From Orbilia blumenaviensis (lineage: Eukaryota > Ascomycota > Orbiliomycetes > Orbiliales > Orbiliaceae), in NCBI GenBank assembly GCA_036872755.1, contig JAVHNS010000016.1, positions 124,001 to 188,000 of the forward strand: a DNA stretch of 64,000 nucleotides, written 5' to 3'. A program made the position numbers and the translations under genes. The notes beneath the pieces were generated by a model. That model did not search any database. It worked only from the letters and a program-made list of their open reading frames with translations, and was not told the origin of the DNA. Below, in pieces: positions 35,142-46,317 of this stretch (positions within the stretch are counted from its first letter, which is position 1; every line of letters begins with the position of its first letter).

Positions 35142-36890
35142 ATGTCTGGTCAAGAAGCCATTCCCAATATCCTCACTATCAACTCACATGACCTGTTGTC
35201 CTTGTCTTCGCCACCTCTACACAGCCCTGAAGAGGTTCGGACTCCTTCCCCCTTTTTGATGCCTTCGCCAATCGAGGAAGGCGAATCTCCTATATCGACA
35301 ACTCTGACCAGTAGCCACGACTTTGGAGCTGCGAGGTTTCTCGGCCAGTACGAAGATGTCCACGAGAACATCCATCCACCCGGTGCCACCCATGGGTCGC
35401 CACTTAGCCGTGCTTCCTCGGGTCTAGCCAGTCAGGTATTCCCAGAACGTATCATTCAGCATTTTCAGGAGTTAGACTGGGGAGTCGCCGAGGATCCTGA
35501 GGTAGGGGTCTCAGATGACACCCAATTTTCGGGCTTGGGCCCGACCGGTCAAGATTTGACCAGAAGGCTGGAGGTGTTATACCTCGAGGCCCTTAATTCG
35601 GCTCCAACTGATGATAGCGAGCGTTTGGACTTTCTGACTGCAAACATTTCAGATGATGCTTTCCAGAGCCGTATTAATCCACTTCCAGAAGCCATCAGGG
35701 GCCCGACACCACCCCTTCCCCCCCCAGGCGTTTTCTCCTCCGACTCGCAGCGCGACCCGCAACTGGATTGGGAAGACCTGAAGGCTAAAATGAAACATGC
35801 CTACAAGGAACAACTTGACAACGGCATCCTCGATACTTTGACCATACAAAATGCGGACGATTTCGTTTTTTTCGACGTCAAATATACGCATATCGGGGAC
35901 TATCTCGAAATTGGCTTCGCCCGAACGCCCGTCCAAATCTGTATCATGAAATACGACGGCGAAATCCTTTACCAGGCGAACCTTGCAATGTTCGACCCTC
36001 GCAATGGACGAGAAGTCCTATCAATGATCCAATGGCTGGATCTTATTCTGGACTACCAGTGCACTGGCGCAATGTCACGTCGCTGGTACGACGTGGCGCG
36101 TATGGAAGTGGCCATTTCTAATATGCGAGGATACTTTTGGTCAACGGAGGTCCCCCGCCGCTCAATCCATCAAATGAAAAACGATCTTGCGGCCTTCAAC
36201 TTTCGCCAGAAGATCTTATTCACCCACGATGGCAACCTCCGACCATACGATCTCCTGCGAAAACTCTTACCAGAAACCACGATGCCGCCCCGTTTAATTA
36301 CGATGAGCAGCTATAAGCTCATAAAACTTATTCTTCCCGATATGCCTCGCGACCTTTACGAATTCTTCTACCAACTTGTCGATCTTAACACCTTCAGCAA
36401 CCCAGCAACCCCTGTCCTTCATCGAAACATCGCCACCGACGATACAACTTATATCCGTCAGATATTCTCGTTCTTTATTCGCGCCTGGGAAGCTTTTCAA
36501 GGTGAAGAGGGCGGGAGATCACGGGATGATGCCCCCGAACGACTGGTCGACGTATGGGAGGGGATCCCGCCTGATAGCCCACTCTTCGAGCCTGTCAGTG
36601 AGAGTGACGATGAGGATGACGCCGGTATGACACTTTCCGAAGTTGAAGCTCTACAATTGGAACTCGAAAGAGAAGCGGAATTCCGCTCGACGGTAGAAGC
36701 AGGCACGTCAGATCTTCCTGTAGAGGGTGCGGGTTTGTCTGGAATTCGTGAAGGTGAAAACATCAACCCTGTTGTCACCACCGCGGAATCCAAAGTTACG
36801 GATAATACAACTGAAATATATTATTCAGCTCCAGAAGATGCACAGGGGTCAACTACCTCAGAACACTCTAGTCTTTGGGATTTCAACTAA
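35142..36890 (+). CDS. Unknown protein with degenerate DEDDh-exonuclease-like core
   Basis: Single exon of 582 residues from ATG 35142. The first 230 residues are Ser/Pro-rich and likely disordered. Residues about 238-450 resemble an RNase H-fold 3'-5' exonuclease: FVFFDVKYTH...YLEIGFA...YDGEIL (245-275) fits the Exo I strand region, FTHDGNLRPYDLLRKL (360-375) fits Exo II, and LVDLNTF...LHRNIATDDTTYI (412-438) fits Exo III with His427 and Asp433/Asp434. In Exo I the usual D-x-E is D-V-K (Asp245, Lys247), so metal-dependent catalysis would be impaired. The C-terminus is acidic. The fold assignment is my inference from spacing and hydrophobic pattern, not a firm match. Confidence 0.7.
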   Translation: MSGQEAIPNILTINSHDLLSLSSPPLHSPEEVRTPSPFLMPSPIEEGESPISTTLTSSHDFGAARFLGQYEDVHENIHPPGATHGSPLSRASSGLASQVFPERIIQHFQELDWGVAEDPEVGVSDDTQFSGLGPTGQDLTRRLEVLYLEALNSAPTDDSERLDFLTANISDDAFQSRINPLPEAIRGPTPPLPPPGVFSSDSQRDPQLDWEDLKAKMKHAYKEQLDNGILDTLTIQNADDFVFFDVKYTHIGDYLEIGFARTPVQICIMKYDGEILYQANLAMFDPRNGREVLSMIQWLDLILDYQCTGAMSRRWYDVARMEVAISNMRGYFWSTEVPRRSIHQMKNDLAAFNFRQKILFTHDGNLRPYDLLRKLLPETTMPPRLITMSSYKLIKLILPDMPRDLYEFFYQLVDLNTFSNPATPVLHRNIATDDTTYIRQIFSFFIRAWEAFQGEEGGRSRDDAPERLVDVWEGIPPDSPLFEPVSESDDEDDAGMTLSEVEALQLELEREAEFRSTVEAGTSDLPVEGAGLSGIREGENINPVVTTAESKVTDNTTEIYYSAPEDAQGSTTSEHSSLWDFN

Positions 36891-37464
36891 TGCTTTCAAA
36901 ACGCCCTTTCATTGGCGTTGCACTCTTAGAAACAAGGAAATTCAAATTATGGAGCTTGGATTTAGCTATCTACTATTTAAGTATGCCAAATCACCACTGA
37001 ATCTTATCCCAATCAGGAGGATAGGGGGGTCCCAACCATAGTGTACCCTACCTTCTATAAGTTGTCTTAAACAGCACTAATCGACGCGCTGATAGGGTCC
37101 TAATATACACCACCCCCGACCCTACGGAAGTACTTAAGGTGCTTTCTTGGGCATAGTAAACACGAAGGGGTTTGCACCCTTCATACTCTCCACTCTTTCG
37201 TATTTTAAACTTCTAGCTTATATTTTAAATAAAGGCTTTAGTGTGCTCTCAGTTTCGAAGATGGGAAACGAGGCTTGGGATACTATGCATGGAGTTTTAG
37301 GCAGTCTTTTTGTTTCTAGTGGGTCGTCACCGAATAACGACGAATCTTAAAGTCAAAATGTCCAATATGAATGATAAGTAAAGACCCTACAAACACCATC
37401 CTAGGAACTCCATAGGGATAAGCGTACATACCACTTCCACCTTCTATCGCACTACGTCCGTCTA
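36891..37464. other. Spacer between convergent genes
   Basis: About 570 bases between two 3' ends. Short ORFs only. Confidence 0.4.
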
Positions 37465-38895
37465 CTAAGCACTGCGTATACACCTCCACATACCCCCCTG
37501 TTCGTAAGTATTCTTCAGGGGCCTATTAGACACCTTGGCGAGGTACTCGGTAATAGTACAAGATTCCATAAGTTTGAAGTATTTTGGCACCCACTGTTTC
37601 CCTTCCAATTCCTCCTGTCTTCTGAGCCCCCTCTGCCACTCCTCAACTTTTCTCTTCTCTTCAGCAGCTCTCTTCCAGTCATTCTTTTCAAGAGCTTCTT
37701 TTGTCGCACCCCATACCTTTTGTGAATTCCATTGAGTTTGATTGCCCTCTGAGGTATAAATATCTGCCATCGGAGTTTGTTCAATGACGAAGACTTCCTG
37801 TTTCCCACTTGTCATATACCGAATGGTTAGGCTTCCGTCCCAACTACCCACTATGGTGACTAATGGCTCCTTCTCAATACTGCGTTTACCCCCTTCTGTT
37901 TCGTGCCACCGTGATATCTTGGCCTCTACCTCCCGACCCGAGCCGCTCCTACTACTCGATGCACTTCGGAAACCGAAAATCCCTTTGCCATTGGTATTAA
38001 CTTCTCGAAAGGTGATATCAGTAATTAACCCCGAGGAACTAACTATCTGAGACTCTCCTGAGTATCCCAGATTTTGCTCGCTGCCCCCAAACTTCCAGAG
38101 TCCTCTTATTGATATTGCTGGAAAAGTGGCCAGGTGGTATTCATTATACTTTCGAATATGTGTAAAAGCGTGACCATTCTGGTTGATCGTGATACCACCA
38201 TTCATTGGCGTAAAATTGGTAATTTGTCCGAGATATGCTTGGACCTAACGAATAAAAGTTTAGTCCAGCCTGCTTTCGTGGGTACACATCAAGAATCTTT
38301 GAAGTTAAACTTCATCTGAAATGACTTACACTGATTCCCTTCCTCTGGTTCACTATATAGCTTGCCGTAACCGGAGGATGATGACTGACTTGTTCGCATA
38401 TTATTGTGGTCTCATCACAGCCATTACCCCTAACGGATGCTAAAAACGTCTCTCCAAGAACAGGATTCAGGGGCTTTTTGAGGGGTAGCCCATTACCCAT
38501 TTCACCTGCAGGGCCATCTACTTTCGCAATACGGCAGCCGTTTGCCTGAACCCGTAGCGTGCAGATATAATTTTTGAAGATAGATACTGCTCGATCGAGG
38601 GATGAAGGTTGAGACGTCGGCTGAAGGAAAAGTTTATGATGGAGGGCTACCATGGCTGGATATTCTACTATGGATTTAGGTAGTAAGAGAGGGGTAGGAG
38701 CAGATATTGTGCTAAGGTCCGAGTCGACCGAAGGTAAATACTATTAAAAGTTAAAAGGGTTCAATATTTAGATACCATTTCATGTTCGGATACTTTATGT
38801 GTAAGATCATGTAAAATTAAGATACTCACGTAAAGAAAATTCCGTAAAGCCTGGTTATCAGATGATAACAATGAGAAAGAAGGTATAAATTTCAT
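37465..38895 (-). CDS. Oxysterol-binding protein (Osh4/Kes1-like ORD protein)
   Basis: Three exons, 38895-38830, 38740-38330 and 38244-37465, giving 418 residues. OSBP-related proteins exchange sterols and phosphoinositides between membranes. The protein consists of the lipid-binding domain alone: an N-terminal lid (about 1-40, SLLSSDNQALRNF), the signature KKPLNPVLGETF at 109-121, then EQVSHHPPVTA at 138-148 with the phosphoinositide-contacting His pair. Later parts (PAISIRGLWKFGG, ITFREVNTNGKGIFG, WDGSLTIRYMTSG) and the charged helix EEKRKVEEWQRGLRR match the family. No PH, ankyrin or GOLD domain is present. Both introns are phase 0. The extreme C-terminus after YFK differs from Kes1, so the last residues are less certain. 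Confidence 0.95.
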
Positions 38896-40754
38896 CTTTT
38901 ATACAACCAATACAATCCGAACCACTGTAAACCCGAAAGTCTGAATCCAAACTATAACTAACTGTCGTCGTCGCGTCCAATCAATATGTTTGATGGTATG
39001 TATATCGATCCTCGGCGTATATAAAACGACAGCTGCTAAACTCAGAGGCTAGCGGACTCATAAAATTCAATGTTTAAAATGAATGCGCCAATAAAAGCCA
39101 AGATTGAAAGCGCTGAGGTAGTCGAAAATTAAGAGGGTAGATCCGGCTCGTTGAAACGTTTTAAATTTATAACCAACATTATGTTAGTAAACGATGCCGT
39201 TATTGTTCGTATATGATCCGATGTGATCCTAGTGCGAGTTTGGGAGGCGGCGCTATTTTAGGCCGTGAGATAATCTACTGACGTCAAGACAGGACCCTGG
39301 TCAAAGACAGCCCTGATTTTCTGCCTGATAGTCGATCTCGCGAAGCCCACAACGAGTGGAGACTTTGCGTGGGGATCGATTCATTCGCAACAGCTAGGTG
39401 CTAGAATATCGCAATGCAATGTGGAAACAACGAAATTCCATGGACGAGCATCTTGCATGATATGTAAGCACCGTATGGGGTTTTGACTGGTTTCTCAAGA
39501 CGGTTTATAGAAAAGGGGAACTTAAAACAGTATAAATAATGATTTGAAGGAGAATAAAAGGGCTTGCTTTCTTTTTAAAATGTTTTAATATTCGGAAGCA
39601 GTCCCAGAAAAGTACCCAAATGCCCTCCGATAAATGCTTAGTAGCTACCAGTACCTGATATTGAATATTAATATTGAACCGACTACCTTATTGGCCCACC
39701 CAGTAAGGGAATACTAGTCAGAATATCCTATTCCTAGTTATCCGCACATATATCTGTATGTATAACGCTTCCCAAGTTTGGATTTCAACAAGACCATATT
39801 TCAACGAGACCAGATATCGATTTCAACCCAACGAGACCGATTTCAAAGGTGTCAGCGAATTTTGAGAGCATACAACACAACACACAAAACGCAACAGCAG
39901 CAAAGTGTTGGCGACGTGTTGTCGTGTATCAGCTACACTGGCTGGCTTCAGTTATGAGTCGACTCGAAGGCAGCTTTGCGACACTTAAACCCGACTATCT
40001 GGTTCCAATCCCGATTTTCATGATCACTACTATTTCTACTGCCTTTACTGGCTAGACTACGATTATTATCATATTATCAAGCTGCTGGCTATGATATTGC
40101 GCGAAAATATCGAAACAACAAATAATTTAAGCTGTCAGTGTGGAGGAAAACTATTAGAGAATAGGCTAGTAACAGGTAGTCCTCTAAGCTATTAGAGATA
40201 GGTCCCGTCTTACAGCTGCAGCTAGGCATTTTGCTGCGTTTAATTCCTTTCTCCCTTTGGTATTGGGAGTTGGTTGCTCAAATGGGTTTGTAAAGGGCTG
40301 ACGGAAAGGTCAGTTGGACAAACAAAGACGGAAGGCGGAAGGCAGAAAGCAACGATTCTGATAACTGCCTATATGAACGCTTAAATGGATAGTTTTAGTA
40401 CAAGCTAAGTTTATATGCCTGCAGAGCGCTGGGTAGTTGCTCGTGCAGCACAAAGCTTGCTATCCATTTGCAATAGGGGCTGGAGCTCGATATCAGACCC
40501 TGTTTCAGTATCAGCGACGCCAGAGTTTTTAAAATATAGTATTAGGGCTAAATATTTCTTCACTAAGTATTTCCTCCAGGCTGACCAATGGAAGATTATA
40601 AGACCATAGTACGCGCTACCTGCCTACTTATATTTTCTTTTGAAGATACCAGTATCCTACCCTAGGTTGCCGCTGTGCATGAATACCTTGGAACCATTCC
40701 AAAATTTTCATCAATGATAGGTTCCTAGCCGTGTTTAAGTTTCAAAGATTTGAC
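38896..40754. other. Gene-free spacer with a short GAGACC/ATTTCAAC repeat
   Basis: About 1.9 kb with no supported gene. At 39779-39848 the words ATTTCAAC and AACGAGACC (or AACAAGACC) recur three times as an imperfect tandem repeat. At 39870-39925 a CAACACAACAC tract is followed by GTGTTGGCGACGTGTTGTCG, an imperfect inverted repeat. Confidence 0.4.
39779..39848. repeat. Imperfect tandem repeat, ATTTCAACxxxACGAGACC type
   Basis: Three adjoining units of about 20-25 bases: GATTTCAACAAGACCAT, ATTTCAACGAGACCAG, and GATTTCAACCCAACGAGACC. Non-coding and of unknown meaning. Confidence 0.5.
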
Positions 40755-41687
40755 ATGCCTATATCAAAAAAATTGATCAACCTTCGGACACTGCCAGTTA
40801 CGAAACATATTTTAGGCTTCCATGATCAACGTCATAGCGAATTCCTTCGTTTTAGAGAAGACATCGAACAAAAGCATTTAGTACTACTTGTTGCGGCCGG
40901 CTATAAACCACTTCACACAGTTCTACCAGCTCCAATCACAAACTGCTGTATATCACCCGCTTCTATCGCATACCTCCGGAGAATACCCACTGGCGTAACA
41001 GAAGAGATAAAACTCTTCGCTGCAAGCCATCCCTCCATGAGGCGATTTCACGGTCAAATCGATAGCAGATACTACGCCGATCGAAGCCTCGCATATATGC
41101 TGCGTCATTGTCTGGATTACTTGCTGGAACGAACAGTAAATAATGCCGTTCGGAAGAGTATTGGTCGGACTATTTCGCCGAATCTCTCTGACGATAGGAG
41201 ATGTCAGAGCACTAAACAGCAATATAGAGATAAACACAAAAGTACGACCTGGTCCAGTCCTAACCATACAGGGAGTAATGCTACACTAGATTGCTATAAA
41301 ACTCTGCCGGAAACTATCAGTATTTCTTTTGCGGACGATCCAAAGTCCCGATCGATGGGTCAAGCTCTATTCAACTTATCCCAGGGCCCAGGATCCCAGT
41401 GGGATACAGATTTCTCGGGGTACCATGGCCCAGAATGGCCTGGATATACCGATTCGTATTCACCATCTGATAATGCAGCGACATCGAACCCACGCAGTCT
41501 AGACAATAACCCCCTACTACGCAGTCAGGCACCTCAGGATGCCATTCAGCTTGAGGAAAATACATTTTCTACTTATCTACGTACCGGTCACCCTACACGC
41601 GAAGAAAGATCTAAAGTAGCGGGAACAGAACCTTTTGACCACGGTTTTAGCTCGGCAAATGGTACCAAGGGAGATGAAGCGACTTAG
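40755..41687 (+). CDS. Hypothetical protein, 310 residues (doubtful)
   Basis: Single open frame from ATG 40755 (the frame extends to a GTG at 40731). I recognise no domain. The first 140 residues are basic with alternating hydrophobic positions (HLVLLVAAGYKPLHTVLP; DRSLAYMLRHCLDYLLE) and could be a folded helical part; the rest is Ser/Asn/Pro-rich and polar. No signal peptide. Length and composition are compatible with a real gene, but no motif, intron or neighbour confirms it. Confidence 0.4.
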   Translation: MPISKKLINLRTLPVTKHILGFHDQRHSEFLRFREDIEQKHLVLLVAAGYKPLHTVLPAPITNCCISPASIAYLRRIPTGVTEEIKLFAASHPSMRRFHGQIDSRYYADRSLAYMLRHCLDYLLERTVNNAVRKSIGRTISPNLSDDRRCQSTKQQYRDKHKSTTWSSPNHTGSNATLDCYKTLPETISISFADDPKSRSMGQALFNLSQGPGSQWDTDFSGYHGPEWPGYTDSYSPSDNAATSNPRSLDNNPLLRSQAPQDAIQLEENTFSTYLRTGHPTREERSKVAGTEPFDHGFSSANGTKGDEAT

Positions 41688-42212
41688 AGACCCTCAGTCA
41701 ATATTCTCCTGCAACCTAGCGAATATAGCCGTATTCCACAAAGTGGCGTCCCTAGATCACAAAACCTCATGTTTCTCATTGGCTGGAATTCAATTAATCA
41801 TCCTACTCCTAGATAAACCCCTAAAAATGCTTTTCAGTTCTTAAATTTAAATATTTGTGGAATATTTGGAAATTGTGTCGAAATGCGAGTATGAGTAGAG
41901 TAGGCGCCTATAAAATACTTATGAGTTAATTATTTATCAATACGGTGCTTTAAAGTAGGAACGCGCCCATGGAACGTAGTCTCTTCAACAAGATCGATAA
42001 AGAGCTCATACAAACTCCAATAGCGCTATCGCAACCTGGAAATCGAAAACCTAGAAGTATTGAATATTCGTATATGTGCAGAACCAGTTTCTTCACCTAG
42101 TAGAATATAACTTTGAAACAACTTAGCGCGCCTACCGCAATTTCTTTCTATCAAAATTGCAACGGGGTCTAGATATTTGATTTTTGTGACATATGATACG
42201 TCTACAGTATAA
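41688..42212. other. Spacer upstream of secreted tandem pair
   Basis: About 520 bases without a supported gene; likely promoter of the first secreted paralogue. Confidence 0.4.
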
Positions 42213-43298
42213 ATGCATAGATCACTCGGTCTTATGGGGCTAGTGGCCATTTTGGTCAAGTTGATCTTGGTATCAATACAGCTTCCTTTGTAAGTTCCTC
42301 AATTCGCAAGTATACGTACTTACAACTATGTCTGTAGCTAAATTTTATTTCTTAGAGCAGAGGCATTAAAAAGGGAAATGCTGTATGATCCTACTTGGAA
42401 AGCAATGGTGAAAGCAAACCAAAAGCCACTCAAGTATCTACTGCGTAATTCTACAACTATCTACAAGCTACAGACGAACCTCTGTCCTTTAAGCATTGCG
42501 AACCCTACTAACCCGGACCCCATATCACTAACTACCCTAAGAACCGTTATCGATGAAATGGTGGAAAAACTCAACCAGATGCTTCCCTATGTTACAGAGA
42601 TTATGGGGGAAGTAGATTTAGGGGCCCAACCATCAGACTTTGGCCTCGTTGGGTCAAGCCGGGAAGATTTTGATACTATCTCGAATCTTACTAGTCACCT
42701 TCAAGAATATCTGGCACACCTGAAAACATTTGAAGAGGATGTGCGTTTTCCGATGCTGTGGCTGTATGGGTTTCCAGCCTTGCCCTCCCTTGGGTCGCCA
42801 ATACCCTCGAAAGACCTTTCACTCTTTCTCTGTATTATATGGATGTGCGACTCCCGCGGGTCTACCGGCGAGCAAGTGCCGCCCCCTTGGTCAATCCAAG
42901 CAGGAAATGACCCCACATTTTTGGAACCATCTTTGATAGAGGTCGACACCGAAGGCAGGCGCATATTTCAGATGATTATACGAAATTTACAGGAGATTCT
43001 AGAACGCCAAGATCTATATAACACCGAATTCCGGGTCTGGATTGAGAACAATATCGATGAACAGAAGTATGATTTTTCGGGTCTACTTCCCCAATGGTGG
43101 AAAGATAGCCAGGGAGAAACCATCGAGGCCGTATTCTTCGGGATTAGGAATTGGTTTGTTTGCTGGAGGGAAATAGCACCACTAAATGCTATCATTGGGG
43201 CATTAGATGATATACTTCCTTTAGAACTATATTTCCCAGTAAGCCAGGGTACAACTCTAGTTTCACGGCCCGCAGGGGGATGGCCATGGGAATCTTGA
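42213..43298 (+). CDS. Secreted protein of unknown family, tandem copy A (339 residues)
   Basis: Two exons, 42213-42289 and 42356-43298, joined by a phase-2 intron. Exon 1 encodes a hydrophobic signal peptide (LMGLVAILVKLILVSIQLPLA), with cleavage likely near Ala27-Glu28 before EALKREM. The mature part is mostly helical by pattern, with few cysteines, and contains DEMVEKLNQMLPYVTEIMG, FPMLWLYGFPALPS and LSLFLCIIWMCDSRG. No enzyme motif is seen. The next gene has the same layout: signal-peptide exon, phase-2 intron, helical body, and a matching LLCIIxxCR core, which suggests tandem duplication. Orphan secreted protein, possibly an effector, is inference. The upstream exon was missed by simple ORF reading because the start at 42378 lies inside exon 2. 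Confidence 0.7.
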
Positions 43299-43756
43299 GC
43301 GATATACTGGAATACTCCTGGCCTTTTATGTATTTTGTAGAAAGCCTTTACATATTGCTCGCCTCTATTGCCTAGCTACGGAACACATATTCCAGTTAGC
43401 CATTATTCCCCAACTATGAAGTAAAAGATGGGTCGGGTATGGTACCGTTGGCCGGGCACAAAAAGAAGGTGCTCAGAGCTTAGTGACCTAATACACCACG
43501 AAACTAGTGTTGTCAATTTATTCCCGTAAAAGCCACAATTTAACTTGCAGGTCACTCATCCTAGCAGCTTAAATCCAAACATTGATCGTTTTGAGGTACG
43601 AAGAACTCTAAACAAGCTCTTACACCGAATAATCAGCTCAGCTCATACAGTTTCCCTCATGCTCCACGATCTCAATTAGCATACTAGAGATGAAACTTCT
43701 AGACCTTGATATGGGGGTTTGTAGCTTTGAAATATCGAAACAAAGGTTAAATCACA
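43299..43756. other. Spacer between the tandem secreted genes
   Basis: About 460 bases; 3' end of copy A and promoter of copy B. Nothing else is seen. Confidence 0.4.
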
Positions 43757-44735
43757 ATGATCAGGGTCGTTCAGGCTCACTTTAGGGTGGCGTTATGTGC
43801 GACTATATTGATTTCCACCGCCATTTCCGGGTGAGCAGCTGTTCCTGAATGTTATATATATACGATCACACAAAATGCGAACCGTGGATGTATGGCTGCT
43901 AACAGCGTATGGTAGTACCAGTGCTAAGCCGGTAGAAACATGGACGCTCGAATATAAGCCCTACTGGTTCGATACCATAAAAATGCTCAAGGAGCCGCTT
44001 CTCGAAATTTTCGAAATTATGAACGATTTTTACATCGACGGGGAGTACTGTCCAGTTTCAGAAGATGACGATATCCTAGGGACAGGGCAGTCTCTAGAGC
44101 GATATGAGGAGACCCTCAGGAGAGCGCTAATAATACACAACCAAACACTGCCTTACATTGCGCAAAATGGAAACGAGTCACAATTCAATACTTGGACGGA
44201 AGTCGGAGATGTACTTTCCTCGTACGCCAAATTAATCGAGCAATTCTACCCCTCTATCAATAGTGCCATCTCGTGGTTAGCCCGAATGCCAAGCCACAAT
44301 TATCTCGGTAGTATCAATGTTGGGATTAAAGAAGATATCTTGCTTTGTATTATTGTCGACTGTAGGTACTTTGACAAAGATGAAAATCCCTTGATGCAGA
44401 CCGAGGTAGACGCCAGGTCTATAGTTGAATTTGATGATGATGCACAACAAAGATTCGTAGACGATATTCAACTCATTCGGGACAAACTTGAGCTACACGA
44501 AAATATCATAAACGGCTTAGTGGACTGGGAGGAGGGCTTAGATGCGTCTAGTTTCGACGGATTTAAGGTACTCTTCTCCGAATCGAATGGATCGAAAAGG
44601 GCTTTAAAGTCTGTTGTCCAGGCATTGGACGCATGGATTGGCTGCAGGGCTCCCACCATATTGTCTCTCTGGGATAGTCTAAAAGCGTTTCCAAATGTTG
44701 TAAATATAGTTGAAGAAATGTCAAGAGACTTTTAG
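43757..44735 (+). CDS. Secreted protein of unknown family, tandem copy B (297 residues)
   Basis: Two exons, 43757-43830 and 43916-44735; phase-2 intron with GTGAGC, GCTAAC branch site and GTAG acceptor. Exon 1 gives a signal peptide (RVALCATILISTAISG) with cleavage likely after TSA, before KPVETW. The mature protein is acidic and helical, with LLCIIVDCRYF aligning with the LFLCIIWMCDSR core of copy A and a shared later helix pair (IQLIRDKLELHENIINGLVDWEE versus IIRNLQEILERQDLYNTEF). Outside these cores identity is low, so divergence is old or fast. Function unknown. Confidence 0.7.
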
Positions 44736-46011
44736 TTTAAGTCCCTAAGGGGACTAGCAATTCGAATTATGACATTGTCAATAGAGCTTACTAGTGCCTT
44801 GTGGTACTGATAGGGCTGGATGAAGTTGTTATGGGTAAATATGGATATCTATTTATATGAATATAGCTAAACAGCCTCTCGATAAACTACCATCTACAAT
44901 TTTTAATGCATTCTTATTAACCGAAGGTCTGCGGTTGTTGTGTGCTTACCAGTATGCAGTTTCTTCCTATAGTATCAGTAGCAGCTAGCCAAATTCGCCT
45001 CTGTGTATGCCAAAAATATTTTGAGTGGGGCGCGCATGTAGACACACCGTGAAATCGGAGTAATTCGATGCCAGCACCGGATAAAATTTTCAAGCGTCTA
45101 CCATTCTATAGGAAATCGAGAAATTTAGATTTCCGTGGCACCCCTAAATAGAAGTGAACTGAAATCTGTATGTAGATTCCTATTTCCCTCAACAAGTACT
45201 TGAAAGAAAAAAACTTCATGGGAAAGAATATTCGGACAAGTTTAAATGCTAGGCTGGTACATAGAGGATAGACGATTCTTCATATCAACAGGTGCTACAT
45301 GTGTTACATGCAGTACGAAACAAAAATATACTCAAAACCGTGTAACAGTTACTAAGCATAAAATCTGTAACGATAGAATACTTGAACCTACCTCGACGTT
45401 CGTCACTATGCTTCAAGTGTGATTAAATCTCCAGGGTTGATAGGACATCTAAATGATCCTGGGTTAAGTGTCTTATCTGCTGATATGACGGGTGTGTTAT
45501 GTATATACTCGCTCTATCGGAAGGGTTGATTTGAGGCCGCAGCAATTGTGGCGTCCCCAATATCACTATATCGAGCGAGTCCCAACTATATTACGAATCA
45601 GCTATGTCGTATTGAATACGATGGGATGCTTTCATCATATGAAACGAGAGCCGCATCTACACTGAGCAAGGTCACTCTATAATTATTTGCCTGTCAAGTC
45701 CAGGCTCAACTTAAAGAATAGCTAAGCAACCAAACATGATATTGCAGCTCCTGAACCATTTTTCAAAATCCCCCACTAGAATCACAACCTTGGCCTGTCT
45801 CATTCTCAAAACGTTTAAAACTTGTATGATACTGCGAAATTGCTCTGGGTAAGTCCCGAGTCTAAAAAATAAATAATTTCTCTGTAGCAATAATCGATCT
45901 TCCGGCTGACGCGTCCGGAATAATTCGTTTCAACCTCAAGGTACTCAAACTTGATCCACCACGAGAAACGATATCATATTATATTGATCGCCAAAAACCA
46001 TCTTGTCAATC
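44736..46011. other. Spacer with a possible signal-peptide exon remnant
   Basis: About 1.3 kb, AT-rich. At 45736-45848 an ORF starts with a hydrophobic, signal-like stretch (ITTLACLILKTFKTCMIL) and ends at GTAAGT in phase 2, as in the two secreted genes, but the exon after the best acceptor stops within eight codons. It may be a dead third copy or chance. Confidence 0.25.
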
Positions 46012-46317
46012 ATGTGCCACTGGAAATACTTCCATAATTGCGAAAGAACTCCCAACAGGTGGACGAAGCTGGTCCCCGGCCCGTTCGATAATTGCGGGTG
46101 CGACAATGAGGTCGACATGATTGAAGTAAAAAGTTGTCTTCCATCTTGCATCGTCATCAAAGGCTGCATTCTAGAAGCCGCCAAAGATCATATCAAACAA
46201 AATGAAATCCCGCATGATCAGTGGAAAGAGCTTAGCACGGCAGTTAAGGATTACAAAGATGGTAATATCTTTGCCAAAGATCTCATAAAAAGGTTCCTGG
46301 AACGACTCGGCAAATAA
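46012..46317 (+). CDS. Possible small Cys-rich protein, 101 residues (doubtful)
   Basis: ATG at 46012 opens a frame with Cys pairs in CHWKYFHNC, NCGCD and CLPSCIVIKGC and a helical Lys-rich end (DLIKRFLERLGK). No signal peptide is attached in this frame and no upstream splice acceptor lies in the open part, so it may be the end of a gene whose first exons I could not join. Composition is gene-like, but no family is recognised. Confidence 0.25.
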   Translation: MCHWKYFHNCERTPNRWTKLVPGPFDNCGCDNEVDMIEVKSCLPSCIVIKGCILEAAKDHIKQNEIPHDQWKELSTAVKDYKDGNIFAKDLIKRFLERLGK

